From AP-15 sp963772965 (GTDB lineage: Bacteria; Pseudomonadota; Alphaproteobacteria; ATCC43930; CGMCC-115725): a stretch of DNA of 64,000 bases. Both the position numbers and the translations under genes were made by a program. The stretch is from the NCBI GenBank assembly GCA_963772965.1, contig CAVYZU010000005.1:62001-126000 (forward strand). The letters run 5' to 3'. Under the pieces are notes generated by a model, which made no database searches, had not been told where the DNA came from, and was given only the letters and a program-made list of their open reading frames with translations. Shown here in pieces: positions 44,975-54,855 of the stretch. Within the stretch, counting starts at the first letter, position 1; every line of letters starts with the position of its first letter.

Positions 44975-45877
44975 TTACTGCCCGCGGCTGTTGTACCAGG
45001 GATGCGGATTGCCGGGCACCTTGACGCGCAGCGTGTAGACCGAGGTGTGAGCGCAACAGAACAATGTCCGCAGGTCCGGTCCACCGAACGCAAAGTTGAC
45101 GGCTTGCTCCGGCCAGCGGATGACGCCGATGCGGCTGCCATCCGGCGTCATGACCCAAATGCCACCCGGCCCCGTGCAGTAAACCCGGCCGATGCTGTCG
45201 ACCTTGAGGCCGTCGGGGATGCCCGGCTCGCTGCCGTTGAGGTCGGCGAAGATATTGCGCGAGACCATGTGACCCTCCGCGTCGAGCCCGATCGCGTGAA
45301 TATATTGTGAGGAGCGGGTGTTCGCGACGTACAGCGTGCGCTCGTCCGGCGACAGCGCCAGCCCGTTCGGGTATTCGCAATTCGCCAGCACGCTCAAACC
45401 GCCGTCCGGCGCCAGGCGATAGACGCGGGCGCCGTCCCACAGATTGTCCTCCCCGGCCCGCCCCGGTATCTCGCGCTCGTGGTAGGGACGGCGCTTGTCC
45501 GGGTCTGTGAAATAGAGACACCCGTTCGAGTGACAGATCACGTCGTTCGGCCGGTTAAAGCGACCACCTTTGTAGTTGTCGACAAGGGACTCGACGTTGC
45601 CGTCCGGGCCCATACGCGTCAGGCGCCGGTCGTCTCCTTCGCAGACGATCAGGCGGCCTTGCAGGTCGAAGGTCGTGCCGTTGCCGCCGATGGTAGTCCT
45701 GACCAGCTCGGGCTCCGTGCCGGGCGTCAGACGCAACAGCTGATTGCGGAGAAGATCGACGAAATACCAGAAGCCGTCCGGATGCCACAACGGCCCTTCG
45801 GTGAACATAAAGCCGGTGGCGAGGCGCTCGGGCTGCGTGGTTTCAAGCACTTCGGGCATGTCATTGGCGATGGCCAT
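44975..45877 (-). CDS. SMP-30/gluconolactonase-family protein
   Basis: This 300-residue six-bladed beta-propeller enzyme shows family motifs FTEGPLWHPDGFWYFVDLL (Glu metal ligand), GRFNRPNDVICHSNGCLYFT (Asn/Asp), CEYPNGLALSPDERTLYVAN and GIPDGLKVDSIGRVYCTGPG (Asp). Members hydrolyse lactones with a divalent metal. The ATG at 45877 is preceded by AGGAG. It is likely co-oriented with the LLM oxidoreductase upstream (150-bp gap). Predicted cytoplasmic. Substrate unknown; a sugar-derived lactone is the usual guess. Confidence 0.88.
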   Translation of the reverse strand: MAIANDMPEVLETTQPERLATGFMFTEGPLWHPDGFWYFVDLLRNQLLRLTPGTEPELVRTTIGGNGTTFDLQGRLIVCEGDDRRLTRMGPDGNVESLVDNYKGGRFNRPNDVICHSNGCLYFTDPDKRRPYHEREIPGRAGEDNLWDGARVYRLAPDGGLSVLANCEYPNGLALSPDERTLYVANTRSSQYIHAIGLDAEGHMVSRNIFADLNGSEPGIPDGLKVDSIGRVYCTGPGGIWVMTPDGSRIGVIRWPEQAVNFAFGGPDLRTLFCCAHTSVYTLRVKVPGNPHPWYNSRGQ

Positions 45878-46028
45878 GGCTGATCTCCTGAACTAACAGC
45901 ACCTTCGACACCGAGACGAGAGGTGCCGCTATCGCGACCATGCAGCAATCGGAGATGCGCGCCAATTACGCGTGGCAAGCTGTGCGGGAGGGCTAAGATT
46001 GTTGCCGTCGTCGTTCTACGGGCGAGCC

Positions 46029-46973
46029 TCAGGCCGCGGCGAGCGGGATGATGGCCGTGGCAAACCACTCTAGCCGCTCGATGCTCTCATTGATGGACGA
46101 GCCGCGGCAATCGAAGATCAACTCGTGCACGCCAATCGCCGCGAAGGTTCGAATGTCGGCTGCGATCTCTTCCGGCTCCCCGGAGAACGGCCGTCGGGCC
46201 CCGTCCGGTGATGGCACGCCGGCGTCATATAGCGGCGCCTTGTAAGAGATCGTCAGGTCCGTGAAATCCCGCCCCTCGGCTTCGGTCAGCTGCTTCAGCG
46301 TGTCGAGACGCCCGCGCATCTCTTGCGGTGGTAACGGCGAGGCAGCGATGCCGCCGACCGGGTGCCAGCCGTTTCCATGGCGGGCTGTGCGTCGCAGGGC
46401 GGCGCGGGAATGCCCACCGACCCAAATTGGCGGATGCGGTTTCTGCAAGGGCAAGGGTTCGCAGCGGATATCAGAATATCGGTAGAAACGGCCGTTGAAG
46501 CTGGCGGGCGACTGCGACCAGAGTTGCTTGAAGATCGCGATCCACTCGTCGGTGACCGCACCGCGCGCCTCGAAGGCGGGGCTGCTAAGCGCTTCGAATT
46601 CTTCCTTCAACCAGCCGGCGCCGACGCCCAACGTGACCCGGCCGCCGGACAAGACATCGAGCGATGTCACCATCTTCGCGGTCAGCACCGGATTGCGGTA
46701 CGGCAACACCAGCACCGAGGTGACGAGGCGTAACCGCTCCGTTGCACCGGCCACAACGCCGAGGATCGAGAAGGTCTCCAGGGCATCGCCGACGCTCGGG
46801 TGCTTTCCGTCCAACGTGTATGGGTAGCTAGACTGGCTTTCCACCGGAAACACGATGTGGTCCGCTATCATCGCCGAGTGCAAGCCCAGCCGCTCGCCTT
46901 TGCGTGCCAGGGCGAGAACGCCGTCGCGCGTAGCGGTCGGGCCGCGGGTGGGAAGATAGAAGCCGTAGCGCAT
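46029..46973 (-). CDS. LLM-class (luciferase-like) flavin/F420-dependent oxidoreductase
   Basis: This 314-residue TIM-barrel protein has family motifs LGLHSAMIADHIVFP, RLRLVTSVLVLPYRNPVLTA, SGGRVTLGVGAGWLKEEFEA and PIWVGGHSRAALRRTARHGN. It resembles the subgroup often annotated as F420-dependent; whether this organism uses F420 or FMN cannot be told from the gene. It lies upstream of the SMP-30-like gene on the same strand, so the pair may act in one oxidative pathway followed by lactone hydrolysis (inference from neighbourhood only). Confidence 0.88.
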   Translation of the reverse strand: MRYGFYLPTRGPTATRDGVLALARKGERLGLHSAMIADHIVFPVESQSSYPYTLDGKHPSVGDALETFSILGVVAGATERLRLVTSVLVLPYRNPVLTAKMVTSLDVLSGGRVTLGVGAGWLKEEFEALSSPAFEARGAVTDEWIAIFKQLWSQSPASFNGRFYRYSDIRCEPLPLQKPHPPIWVGGHSRAALRRTARHGNGWHPVGGIAASPLPPQEMRGRLDTLKQLTEAEGRDFTDLTISYKAPLYDAGVPSPDGARRPFSGEPEEIAADIRTFAAIGVHELIFDCRGSSINESIERLEWFATAIIPLAAA

Positions 46974-47054
46974 TCGAGTGTTCCCCTTTTTCGACCGTTC
47001 GCAAATTCCCCCTATGAACAGGCAGCGAGCGAATAGGTCGCGGTCATTTGGCGC

Positions 47055-48359
47055 TCAGTGCACGACGGCCAACCCGGCGATGGGAATGCTAGAGGAGCCT
47101 CGATGGCGTCCGCTCAGTATTCGCCGCGCAGCGTCCGGACGATCCGCGCTGAGGTAGGCCTTCAACAGAGTGAACTCGACCAGATCGAGCTGTGCGCGAC
47201 TGCCGCCGATGCGTTCGAGTTCGTCGGCAATTGGCTCAAGCGCGTCGATCACGGCGAAGAAATCTCGCCGCTCGAAAGCGGTGAAGCCGCGCGACACCGT
47301 CGGAACAAGGGGGCCGGATGGATACCGACCGTTGCGCGCGAGCTCATCTATCTGCCGTAAGCGCTGCTCCAGGTTCGGTTCATCCCCAGCCACAGCCTCG
47401 GCGACCGCGATGTGCATGTCGGAAAAGGCGAGGCCGGCCCGCGGAAACGCACCGTTCGCGAATTCATACATCATGCGCCATGCGTCAGCGTCGCGCGGAT
47501 GTCCGGCGAGTTCCCAGCGCCACAAAAACGAAACCGCATCGTTCAGCTTTCCGCGCGGCGGCCCGCTGTGGACATCGGGTGAGAAGGCTTCCCTGAAAAG
47601 CTGGTACGCTGCCGCGGCATCGCCCACCGCGAGGTGGCCGAGTGCCAGATGCCAACTCAGGTGGCTATACAACGGCCCGTTGCGCGGATAGGTGGTGAGC
47701 CAAGGCGTCAGAAAGGCGCAGGCCGCGTTTGGATCGCCCTCTTCATAGCACAGGTGCGCCTGGGCGTGCGCCGCCCAAGGGTTGTTCGGGTTTTGGGCGA
47801 GGGATCGCTCGATCTTCGGGCGGGCGACCTCTCGCTGTCCATTCTCGGAGAGCGCCATACCGTGGTGGGCCCTGAACCACCAATCGTCGCCGTAGCTCGG
47901 GGCTAGCCTGTCCAGCAGGTCCAAGAGCGCGCGTTTCTGGCCAGCGCGACCGGAATTTCCGATTAGCCCGTTGGTGAATGCAGTGGTGGCGAGCACCACG
48001 GCGTCACGCGGCCAGGCGCTCAAATGCACGAGCAGCGCCGAAAGTGCGGCTTCGGCATTGCCGGCAACGAGCAAATCGAAAAATGCGATATGGCTGGCTT
48101 CCCGCGCTGGCAGACCGGCGGTGAGGGTATTGGCCGCCGCCATCGAAACGCGTGCCCCCGCCGCATCGCCGCGCTCCAGCACTGCGTGGCCCTTGGCGGC
48201 ATGGGCGAGGGCAAACCCCGGATCAGCCGCGATCGCACGATCGAACGCCTCGATCGCACCGGGGTACATGGTCAGCTTGGCCTCACAGCCCTCGACGTAA
48301 GCGTCCCGCGCGGCGGACGAACTGGTGCACAACGGGAGTTCGTATCGATCCGTCAGCAT
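47055..48359 (-). CDS. TTC38-like tetratricopeptide protein
   Basis: This 434-residue cytoplasmic helical-repeat protein has YPGAIEAFDRAIAADPGFAL and HAAKGHAVLERGDAAGA as the first TPR pair. WWFRAHHGMALSENGQ and NNPWAAHAQAHLCYEEGDP match the TTC38-type arrangement. LYSHLSWHLALGHLAVGD and DAVSFLWRWEL follow. No enzymatic motif is visible. I chose the ATG at 48359 as start because the family begins close to MLTDRYELPLCT; 19 upstream codons are open but not conserved in appearance. It is divergent from the methyltransferase gene at 48595. Confidence 0.78.
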   Translation of the reverse strand: MLTDRYELPLCTSSSAARDAYVEGCEAKLTMYPGAIEAFDRAIAADPGFALAHAAKGHAVLERGDAAGARVSMAAANTLTAGLPAREASHIAFFDLLVAGNAEAALSALLVHLSAWPRDAVVLATTAFTNGLIGNSGRAGQKRALLDLLDRLAPSYGDDWWFRAHHGMALSENGQREVARPKIERSLAQNPNNPWAAHAQAHLCYEEGDPNAACAFLTPWLTTYPRNGPLYSHLSWHLALGHLAVGDAAAAYQLFREAFSPDVHSGPPRGKLNDAVSFLWRWELAGHPRDADAWRMMYEFANGAFPRAGLAFSDMHIAVAEAVAGDEPNLEQRLRQIDELARNGRYPSGPLVPTVSRGFTAFERRDFFAVIDALEPIADELERIGGSRAQLDLVEFTLLKAYLSADRPDAARRILSGRHRGSSSIPIAGLAVVH

Positions 48360-48594
48360 GATGGATGATCCCGATCGTCGAATGTCGCCATCACGATACG
48401 ATCCGCCGTGGCGCACGCGAAGACAGGATCGCTCCCGCAGCGCAGCCTCGATGGGGATTTGCGCGCCGAGCCGGTTCGTTTCGCTCCTGAGTAGTCGATG
48501 GCTTGGAGCAAACCGTTTTCCGCCTCACACATTAGCGCTTCGTGATTATCATAGCAGCCGGAGCATAGCAGACGACAAGGGCTGGGAGGCGCAC

Positions 48595-49242
48595 ATGGCG
48601 GCGACTGCGGTCGAATCGTGGGACGAGCGGTGGGCAACGCCCGAGGGTCGCGCCGATTGGTTGATTCCGCACCCAGCGGTGGCAGCGGTAGTACCCGTGC
48701 TGAAGGCGCGCGGCGCGCAGCATGTGCTCGACCTTGGTTGCGGCGTCGGCCGGCATGCGCTGCTCTTTGCCGAGCACGGCTTTGCCGTCGAGGCGATCGA
48801 CGGTGCCGCTGCCGGCCTCGACTTTGCTCGCCGGGAGGCGGCCGCACGCGGCCTCCGACTGAGCACGCGCCAGGCCAATGCAGACGCGCTGCCGTTTGAT
48901 GATGAGGGTTTCGACTATGTGTTGTCGTGGAATGCAATAATCTTTCACGGTACTTTGGGCGATGTCGGCCGACGCCTCGCCGAGATCTGGCGCATCCTCA
49001 AGCCCGGCGGGCTCTATCAGGGTACGATGCTGTCGAAACGCGATGGCCAATTCGGCCATGGCCGACCGGTCGCTCCCGACACCTTTATCCGCGGCAGCGA
49101 AGCCAAGGCGCACCCGCACTATTACTGCGACTTGGCCGGCCTTGCCGCGCTCTTCGCCGGCTTCGAGCTGCTCTCGCTGACCCAGGAAGAGCAACGCCGC
49201 CCTGGCGCTTGGCACTGGCACATCCTCGCCGAACGGCGGTGA
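48595..49242 (+). CDS. Class I SAM-dependent methyltransferase
   Basis: This 215-residue enzyme has motif I HVLDLGCGVGRHALLFAEHG, acidic loop EAIDGAAAG, and DEGFDYVLSWNAIIFHGTLG followed by RILKPGGLYQGT, all expected for the methyltransferase_11/25 fold. The N-terminus ESWDERWATPEGRADWLIP is typical of small-molecule methylases. GGGAGGC precedes the ATG at 48595. The frame is open upstream to 48325 but that region is intergenic between divergent genes. Substrate unknown. Confidence 0.85.
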   Translation: MAATAVESWDERWATPEGRADWLIPHPAVAAVVPVLKARGAQHVLDLGCGVGRHALLFAEHGFAVEAIDGAAAGLDFARREAAARGLRLSTRQANADALPFDDEGFDYVLSWNAIIFHGTLGDVGRRLAEIWRILKPGGLYQGTMLSKRDGQFGHGRPVAPDTFIRGSEAKAHPHYYCDLAGLAALFAGFELLSLTQEEQRRPGAWHWHILAERR

Positions 49243-49567
49243 ACGCGGCCGCCGTGCCAGTGCGTCGCCCAGTCGGCCCGCACGACTGATCAAATTTGCC
49301 AGCGGACGGCTCTATCGCGCGAGTCCCCTCGGGTGAACGGCCGTGATTGGAGCGCGAGGCGGCCATTGCCGTTCGCCGGAGTTGCCCCTCAACGGCGATT
49401 GGTGCGCGGACCGAGCAACGACGGGGTCGGTGGACACCTGCCGTTTCCTGGTTCGTCCGGCGGTGACGCCCACGATATCAACAGCCGTTGCAGACCAATC
49501 CCCGGCAACCTACGATGGCCGGGCGGCAAGGCTGCGGTTCGGCCATCGGATCGAGGCGTGATTTTCA
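49243..49567. other. Gap between methyltransferase and MFS exporter genes
   Basis: Several short open frames occur but none resembles a protein family. I see no terminator with a T-run. Confidence 0.4.
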
Positions 49568-50860
49568 TTGGCTTTTGAGCGTCTGCGCCGCGCGACCGGA
49601 GGGTTTGACAACCTCGCCGGTGCTCTCTCCCACCGCAATTATCGGGTCTATATCAGCGGCAACGGCATCTCGTTGATCGGCAGCTGGTTGCAGCGTGTTT
49701 CGGTTGGCTGGCTGGCCTGGACCCTGACGCATTCGGGCGCTTGGCTCGGCCTTGTCTCGCTTGCCGAGTTCCTGCCGGTCCTATTCTTGAGCCCGCTTGC
49801 CGGCGTCCTCGCCGACCGCCGCGACCGGGTCGGCATCATTCGTATTACCCAGCTCTATGGATGTTTTAGCGCGACGCTGCTGGCGTTGCTGGTGTGGGCC
49901 GACCTGATTACGATCCATCTCGTTTTCTTGTTGGTGCTGCTGCTTGGGATCAATAACGGTATCGCCCAGCCAGCGCGGCTCGCGCTGATCCCGACCCTGG
50001 TCGACCGCGCGGCTTTGCCATCGGCGCTGGCGATCAACTCGATCGTGTTCAATTCGGCGCGGTTCATCGGCCCTGCGATCGCCGGGGTGTTGATTGCGCG
50101 CGTTGGCATTGCCGCCGCCTTTGCCGCCAACGCGGTCGGCTATATCGCTTTCCAGATCTCGCTCGCCAATCTGCGCGACCTGCCGCCGCTGCCGATGCGA
50201 GCAGCCCAGAACGCGGTGCGCGCCTCGCTCGACGCTTTTTCCTATGTCAGCCGGCACAAGGGAATGGCGCCGATGATGCTGCTGTTCGCGGTGACAACGA
50301 TCGGCACCCGCGGCTTTATCGAGTTGTTCCCCGGCTTTGCCGACAATGTCTTTCATCGCGGGCCGCAGGGATTGGCGACGCTGACCTCGACAGTGGGTTT
50401 GGGCGCGATCTGCGGCGGCACCTGGATGCTGATCCGCTCACAGATCAGCGGCCTGACGACAGTCGTGCTCGCCAACACGCTGTTGATGTCACTCGCCATT
50501 GTCGCCTTCGCCGCCACTGACGACTTCCTGCTGGCTTTGCCGTGCGTGTTTGTCGCCGGGGCGGCGATGGTGATTACCGGGATCGGCGCACAGACACTGA
50601 TCCAGGCATCGGTCGACCACAGCATGTCGGGCCGGGTGATGGCGCTCTACGGCATGATCTTCCGCGCCGGGCCGTCGCTCGGCGCGGTGGCGATGGGCAC
50701 TGCCAGCACGCATTTCGGCCTGCGTTCCCCGCTGGCGATCGGCGCGGTGTTGTCGATCGGCTTCCTGGCGCTGACCCTGACGCGACGCAAGGCGATCGCC
50801 GCTGCACTCGAAGCCCCGGCGCCGGCGGTTGAAGTCGGCGAGGCGGCCACAATCGGCTAA
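49568..50860 (+). CDS. MFS transporter, MFS_3 (enterobactin-exporter-like) type
   Basis: This 430-residue inner-membrane protein has about 12 membrane segments. Its N-terminal LSHRNYRVYISGNGISLIGS followed by WLQRVSVGWLAWTLT and SPLAGVLADRRDRVGII is typical of the MFS_3/EntS group. NNGIAQPARLALIPTLVDR and ALAINSIVFNSARFIGPAIAG are the next conserved blocks. The start is TTG at 49568 with GAGG about 12 nt upstream; no nearby ATG suits the alignment better. It probably exports a small molecule. The gene stands alone before an IS1182 copy. Confidence 0.85.
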   Translation: MAFERLRRATGGFDNLAGALSHRNYRVYISGNGISLIGSWLQRVSVGWLAWTLTHSGAWLGLVSLAEFLPVLFLSPLAGVLADRRDRVGIIRITQLYGCFSATLLALLVWADLITIHLVFLLVLLLGINNGIAQPARLALIPTLVDRAALPSALAINSIVFNSARFIGPAIAGVLIARVGIAAAFAANAVGYIAFQISLANLRDLPPLPMRAAQNAVRASLDAFSYVSRHKGMAPMMLLFAVTTIGTRGFIELFPGFADNVFHRGPQGLATLTSTVGLGAICGGTWMLIRSQISGLTTVVLANTLLMSLAIVAFAATDDFLLALPCVFVAGAAMVITGIGAQTLIQASVDHSMSGRVMALYGMIFRAGPSLGAVAMGTASTHFGLRSPLAIGAVLSIGFLALTLTRRKAIAAALEAPAPAVEVGEAATIG

Positions 50861-51011
50861 GCATCCAATCTCATGGGTCCGTCGCTGTCCATCGAGCCGG
50901 TCTGTTTCGGCACCGAGCTGCCGTTAACTGTGCAATTACGGTTGGGCGGATTTGCCCGAGGCCGTGTGAAAACGCCTGATCTGGTATTCTCCTTAGGGTT
51001 GGGGGGCTGGG

Positions 51012-52448
51012 ATGAAGCGGTTTGTTGAGGGGCAGGACCGAGGCCAGCTGATCCTGCTGCTGGAGTGCTTGGACGACTACGTTGGGGAGGAGAACCCCGT
51101 TCGTGTCGTCGATGCCTTCATCGAAGAGTTGGATTTGGCGGTACTGGGTTTTACAGGCGTCGTGCCGGAGGCGACCGGCCGCCCCTCGTATCACCCGGCG
51201 ACGCTGCTCAAGATTTACCTCTACGGTTATTTGAACCGGATCGCGTCGAGCCGGCGGCTGGAGCGGGAAACCCAGCGCAATATGGAGCTGATGTGGCTGA
51301 CCGGGCGGCTGATGCCGGATTTCAAGACCATCGCCGACTTTCGTCGCGACAACGGTGCGGCGATCCGGGCGGTGTGCAGCCAGTTTGTTGCGCTGTGCCG
51401 TTTGTGCGCTGCCGTCGTCTGAACCTGTTCACCCGAGCGGTGGTTGCGATCGACGGCAGCAAGTTCAAAGCGGTGAACAACCGCGACAAGAATTACACGG
51501 TGGCCAAGGTCACCGGGCGGATGGAGCAGGTCGACGCCAGCATCGCGCGTTACCTGAGGGCGCTGGACCAGGCCGACCGCGAGGAGAGTGATATCGCCGA
51601 GGCCAAGTCGGGCCGACTGAAGGAGAAGATTGCCGGCCTGCGCCGGCAGATGCAGGCCTTGAAGGCGATGGAGCAGACGGTTCATGACGCGCCCGACCAG
51701 CAGGTCTCGCTGACCGATCCTGACGCCCGATCGATGGCGACCAGCGGCAAAGGCACCGCCACTGTCGGCTACAATGTACAGATCGCCGTCGATGCCGAGC
51801 ACCATCTGATCGTGGCCCACGAGGTGATCAATCAGGGGTACGACCGCCACCAGCTCGCGCCCATGGCGTTCAAGGCACAGCAGGCCACGGGCGGTGAGCA
51901 GATCACCGCCCTGGCCGACCGCGGCTACTTCAGCGGCGACCAGGTCCTCGCTTGCGAAGGCACGGGTGTCGCGCCGATCGTGCCCAAGACGCTGACGTCG
52001 AGCGGCGCCAAGCGCGGCCTCTTCACCCGGCAGGACTTCATCTACGATGCCGAGCACGACCACTACACTTGCCCGGCGGGTGCAAAACTCACCAAAATCC
52101 CCCGCCGCGTGGATCACACCGAAGACTTCGACCGCTACCGCCACCTGAGCGCCTGCTTCACCTGTTCGCTCAGGCCTCGGTGCACGCCGACCCCGCGGCG
52201 GATCATCAAGCGCTGGGAAAAGGAGCATGTGGTCGACAGGATGCAGGACCGGCTCGACCGCATGCCCGAGGCCATGGGGGTGCGACGACAAACGGTCGAA
52301 CACCCGTTCCGGACCCTCAAAGCCTGGATGGGCGCCACCCACTTCCTGACCCGGACAAAGGTCCGAACCGAGATGAGCCTCCACGTCCTGGCCTATAACC
52401 TGAAGCGAATGATCACGATCTTCGGTGTCGGACCGCTGATCGCGGCGG
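51012..52448 (+). pseudogene. IS1182-family transposase, mosaic and frameshifted, 3' end lost
   Basis: The first about 95 codons (MKRFVEGQDRGQLILLLECL onward) are only moderately similar to the copy at 5868-7307. From about 51295 the DNA becomes nearly identical to it. At about 51401-51414 a 14-bp insertion that looks like an imperfect duplication of the preceding bases throws the frame. The remaining transposase (LFTRAVVAIDGSKFKAVNN onward) is read in another frame. Near the end two codons are missing (FLTRTKVRTE against FLTRTLDKVRTE), and similarity stops at about 52447, where VapE-like sequence begins. The element therefore lacks its right end and cannot make a full transposase. Confidence 0.88.
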
Positions 52449-52451
52449 TGG

Positions 52452-53558
52452 GCATCAGCGCGCTACGGAGAGCATCGCGCGTTGCTGGAGTCGCGGCCTC
52501 CAGAACGCGTGACGGTGTGTGGACCGCTGCCCTGGGCATCGCACTACTCGGGGCCGCGGCTGTGGGACGGCAGCGATCTCGTACAAGCCACATGGTGGCT
52601 GCAAAAATCAGGAATCATGGTCAGCAGCAAGGTAGTTCATGAGGTTATCGCAGAGATAGCGCGTGAAAATGCATATCATCCGATATTATATCTTTTCAAA
52701 AATCTTGGCTGGCCGACGAGTTTGATCTGGGATGGAGCGCCACGCATCGATAATTGGTTGAGTTTTTATCTGGGTGTCAGGGATAGTGCTGAAGTCCGAA
52801 CTGTGGGAGCCCGATGGCTTACTTCAGCCGTGGCCTGTGTCTTGACCCCCGGCTGCCGGACCTCAGGCATCCTTGTATTGGGGGGCGGTGGTGGTGCGAC
52901 TAAGATTGAGGCGCTCCGGATCTTGGCGAACGATTTCTATGCTGATGACATTACAGCTGTGGGGCTGATTGGCGCGTGGATCGTGGGGATCGATCTGGAT
53001 GAGGTGCGGTCGCTTTCCGAAATCCGTGCTCTAAAGGCGTTCATCGGCCGCAGGGGCGATTGGATCGGTGGCAAAGACCGCAAGAGACAGAATGTGTTCG
53101 CCGCGACGACCGAGCGCTCCACCTGGCCTAAGGAAATCGAGGGAAGCAACTGGTGGCCAGTACAGTGTTCTACGATCGATCTAGCTGCGCTCGAGCGCGA
53201 TTGCCCCCAGCTATGGGCCGAGGCGTTGGAGCGTCACGCTGCCGGCGAGTTTCGACAAACCGATCGCATCGCTGTTGAACGCACGTCAACGATAAGGCGT
53301 TATCTCAGCGAGCGCTGCGCAATTCACCCCAGCTATAGCGTCGAGAAAAGCGCTTTATACAACGACTTCGTACATTGGTGTGAGGCTCAAGGCCTACCGG
53401 CTGACCACAAGGTGTGGTTTGCGCGCCGCTTACGGTGCGCCTATCCGGCACAGGTAGGCAACTACCGGGCCGACAAGCGCCCTGGGGAACAGCATAGGCG
53501 ACAATTGTACCGGGGATTGAAATTAAAGGAAACTCGGATCGAGCACCGACCAGGATGA
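52452..53558 (+). pseudogene. VapE-like gene, 5' end replaced by IS1182, degenerate P-loop
   Basis: It is homologous along its length to the VapE-like protein at 11233-12525: VTVCGPLPWASHY, LGWPTSLIWDGAPRIDNWLS, YLGVRDSAEVRTVGARWLT and the C-terminal QLYRGLKLK match in order. The first about 55 residues are missing because IS1182 sequence abuts at 52447; a TTG at 52482 is the only available start. The ATPase loop reads VLGGGGGATKIEA, which keeps Lys but has Ile in place of Ser/Thr. The Walker B region reads WIVGID where canonical proteins have WIIELAE. Its stop overlaps the ATG of the Prim-Pol gene (ATGA), so both came from one replication operon. Confidence 0.78.
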
Positions 53559-54002
53559 GCCTGCACGAACTCGCGATGGCGGCAGCCGAGCTGACAAAGC
53601 AACCGCCGGAGGGGCAGGGTGTATCGGTCTTTCCGGTGCCTGGGTGCGCACCGCGGGATGCGGTTGATCGGCCGCGGAAGGCATATCGGCTGTTCATGGC
53701 GCACCCGACGGCGCAATTTATTGCAGTTCCAATGGGGGCGCCATCGATGATCGTTGCGATCGCCGTTGAGGCGACAGCATTGGGGTGGCTCAGGCACAGC
53801 TTTGCGCGGTTCCCGGCGACGCGGGTGCATCGGACGCCGGACGGCGGCTACGACCTGCTGTACAAAATGCCGCTTCCACCCATTCCGATACTGACATGTA
53901 ATTACGGCAAACTGGCCCGCGGAGTGGATGTGCTTGGCGACGGCGGCAGCGTCGTCTGGCCGGCTTCGGCGCCGTACCAGGACGTGACGCCCGGGTGCAC
54001 AG
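53555..54002 (+). pseudogene. Truncated Prim-Pol (bifunctional primase-polymerase) domain
   Basis: About 149 codons match the start of Prim-Pol primases: VSVFPVPGCAPRDAVDRPRK, AVPMGAPSMIVAIAVE, TRVHRTPDGGYDLLYKMP and GVDVLGDGGSVVWPAS. The acidic dyad expected in the ALDVD-like strand reads AIAVE, so one catalytic Asp is missing. After WPASAPYQDVTPG the sequence runs into the antisense of the zinc-hook fragment, and the frame continues only by chance to 54478. The rest of the primase is absent. It is coupled to the VapE-like gene upstream by an ATGA overlap, an order seen in phage satellites and prophages. Confidence 0.72.
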
Positions 54003-54845
54003 TGTTACTTTCGCCGGCCGCGCGCCGTGCAGCATCGTGCAGGGCCTGCGCGCGGTTATCGGCTCGTCGTGCCAGCCCCAGCTTCCTTTCAGCCCGGGAG
54101 TTGGCTTCTTTCATCTCGGCTTCCGCTCGAAGCGCCCTCGCTAATCCGTCGTTTAACTTGAGCGTATCGATAATCCTCAGATCGTCGCGAGCGACGTTAA
54201 TTATGGCGGTGAGCGCCTGGTACTGCTCGGATATCTCTTTTAACTCGGCGTTCTCGGGCAAACCAATTGCGATCAGCCGTTGTCGGAATTCCGTTACTGC
54301 AGCTTCGGAGAGGCTCAGTAGGTCTTGCCGGCGGTTAAGTTCCTTCTCCGCTTCAGTGAGGGCGTCCTGCGCCGCCTTACGGGCCCGCTCATGCGAGGCC
54401 ATCTCGACGGCTTTTCATCCAGTTGTCTCGCATGAGCTGCAGCGATCGCCAGCCCGTTCTCGAACTCCGAATGCGTGACGTTGCTCGCGCAAAGGGGGCA
54501 ATGCCCGTCATGGAGGCCCAGATTCCGGCCTAGTCTCACCAGCGCATCCAGATCACGCGCCTGGCGAGCAAGATCACCCGAACTTGCTTCTGGTTCCCCG
54601 TCCTCAAGAGCCGCGAGGCACGCTTCCGCCAGAAGTTTGTTTTGTTCTGCAGTCGCTCTCGCTGATCTGAGATCAGGTAACCGTTCCTCAGCATCGACCG
54701 CACCCTTCCAAGCATTCCGAAGCCAATTCAGGTCCCCAAGTTGGCGCAGGCGCTCGGCAATTGCGGCCCTGACTGGGTCGGCCAGCTGATCAGGAGGTGC
54801 GGAACGCCCGATCAACGCCTGCTCGCCTCGAACCGATGGCACCAT
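54003..54845 (-). pseudogene. Rad50/SMC-like zinc-hook fragment, frameshifted
   Basis: The fragment reads as coiled coil, hook, coiled coil. An arm (AAIAERLRQLGDLNWLRNAW through ARDLDALVRLGRNLGLH) leads to CPLC in DGHCPLCASNVTHSEFENGL, the zinc hook, and a returning coiled coil (MASHERARKAAQDALTEAEK onward). A one-base loss in an A-run at about 54414-54417 breaks the frame between AARQLDE-like and AVEMASHERA sequence. Neither the N-terminal P-loop nor the C-terminal signature/Walker B region is present, so both ends are missing. The ATG at 54845 begins MVPSVRGEQAL and lies 10 nt after the stop of another partial frame. Such ATPases occur in DNA repair and in some defence systems; the remnant does not tell which. 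Confidence 0.65.
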
Positions 54846-54855
54846 TGAGCGTCGC

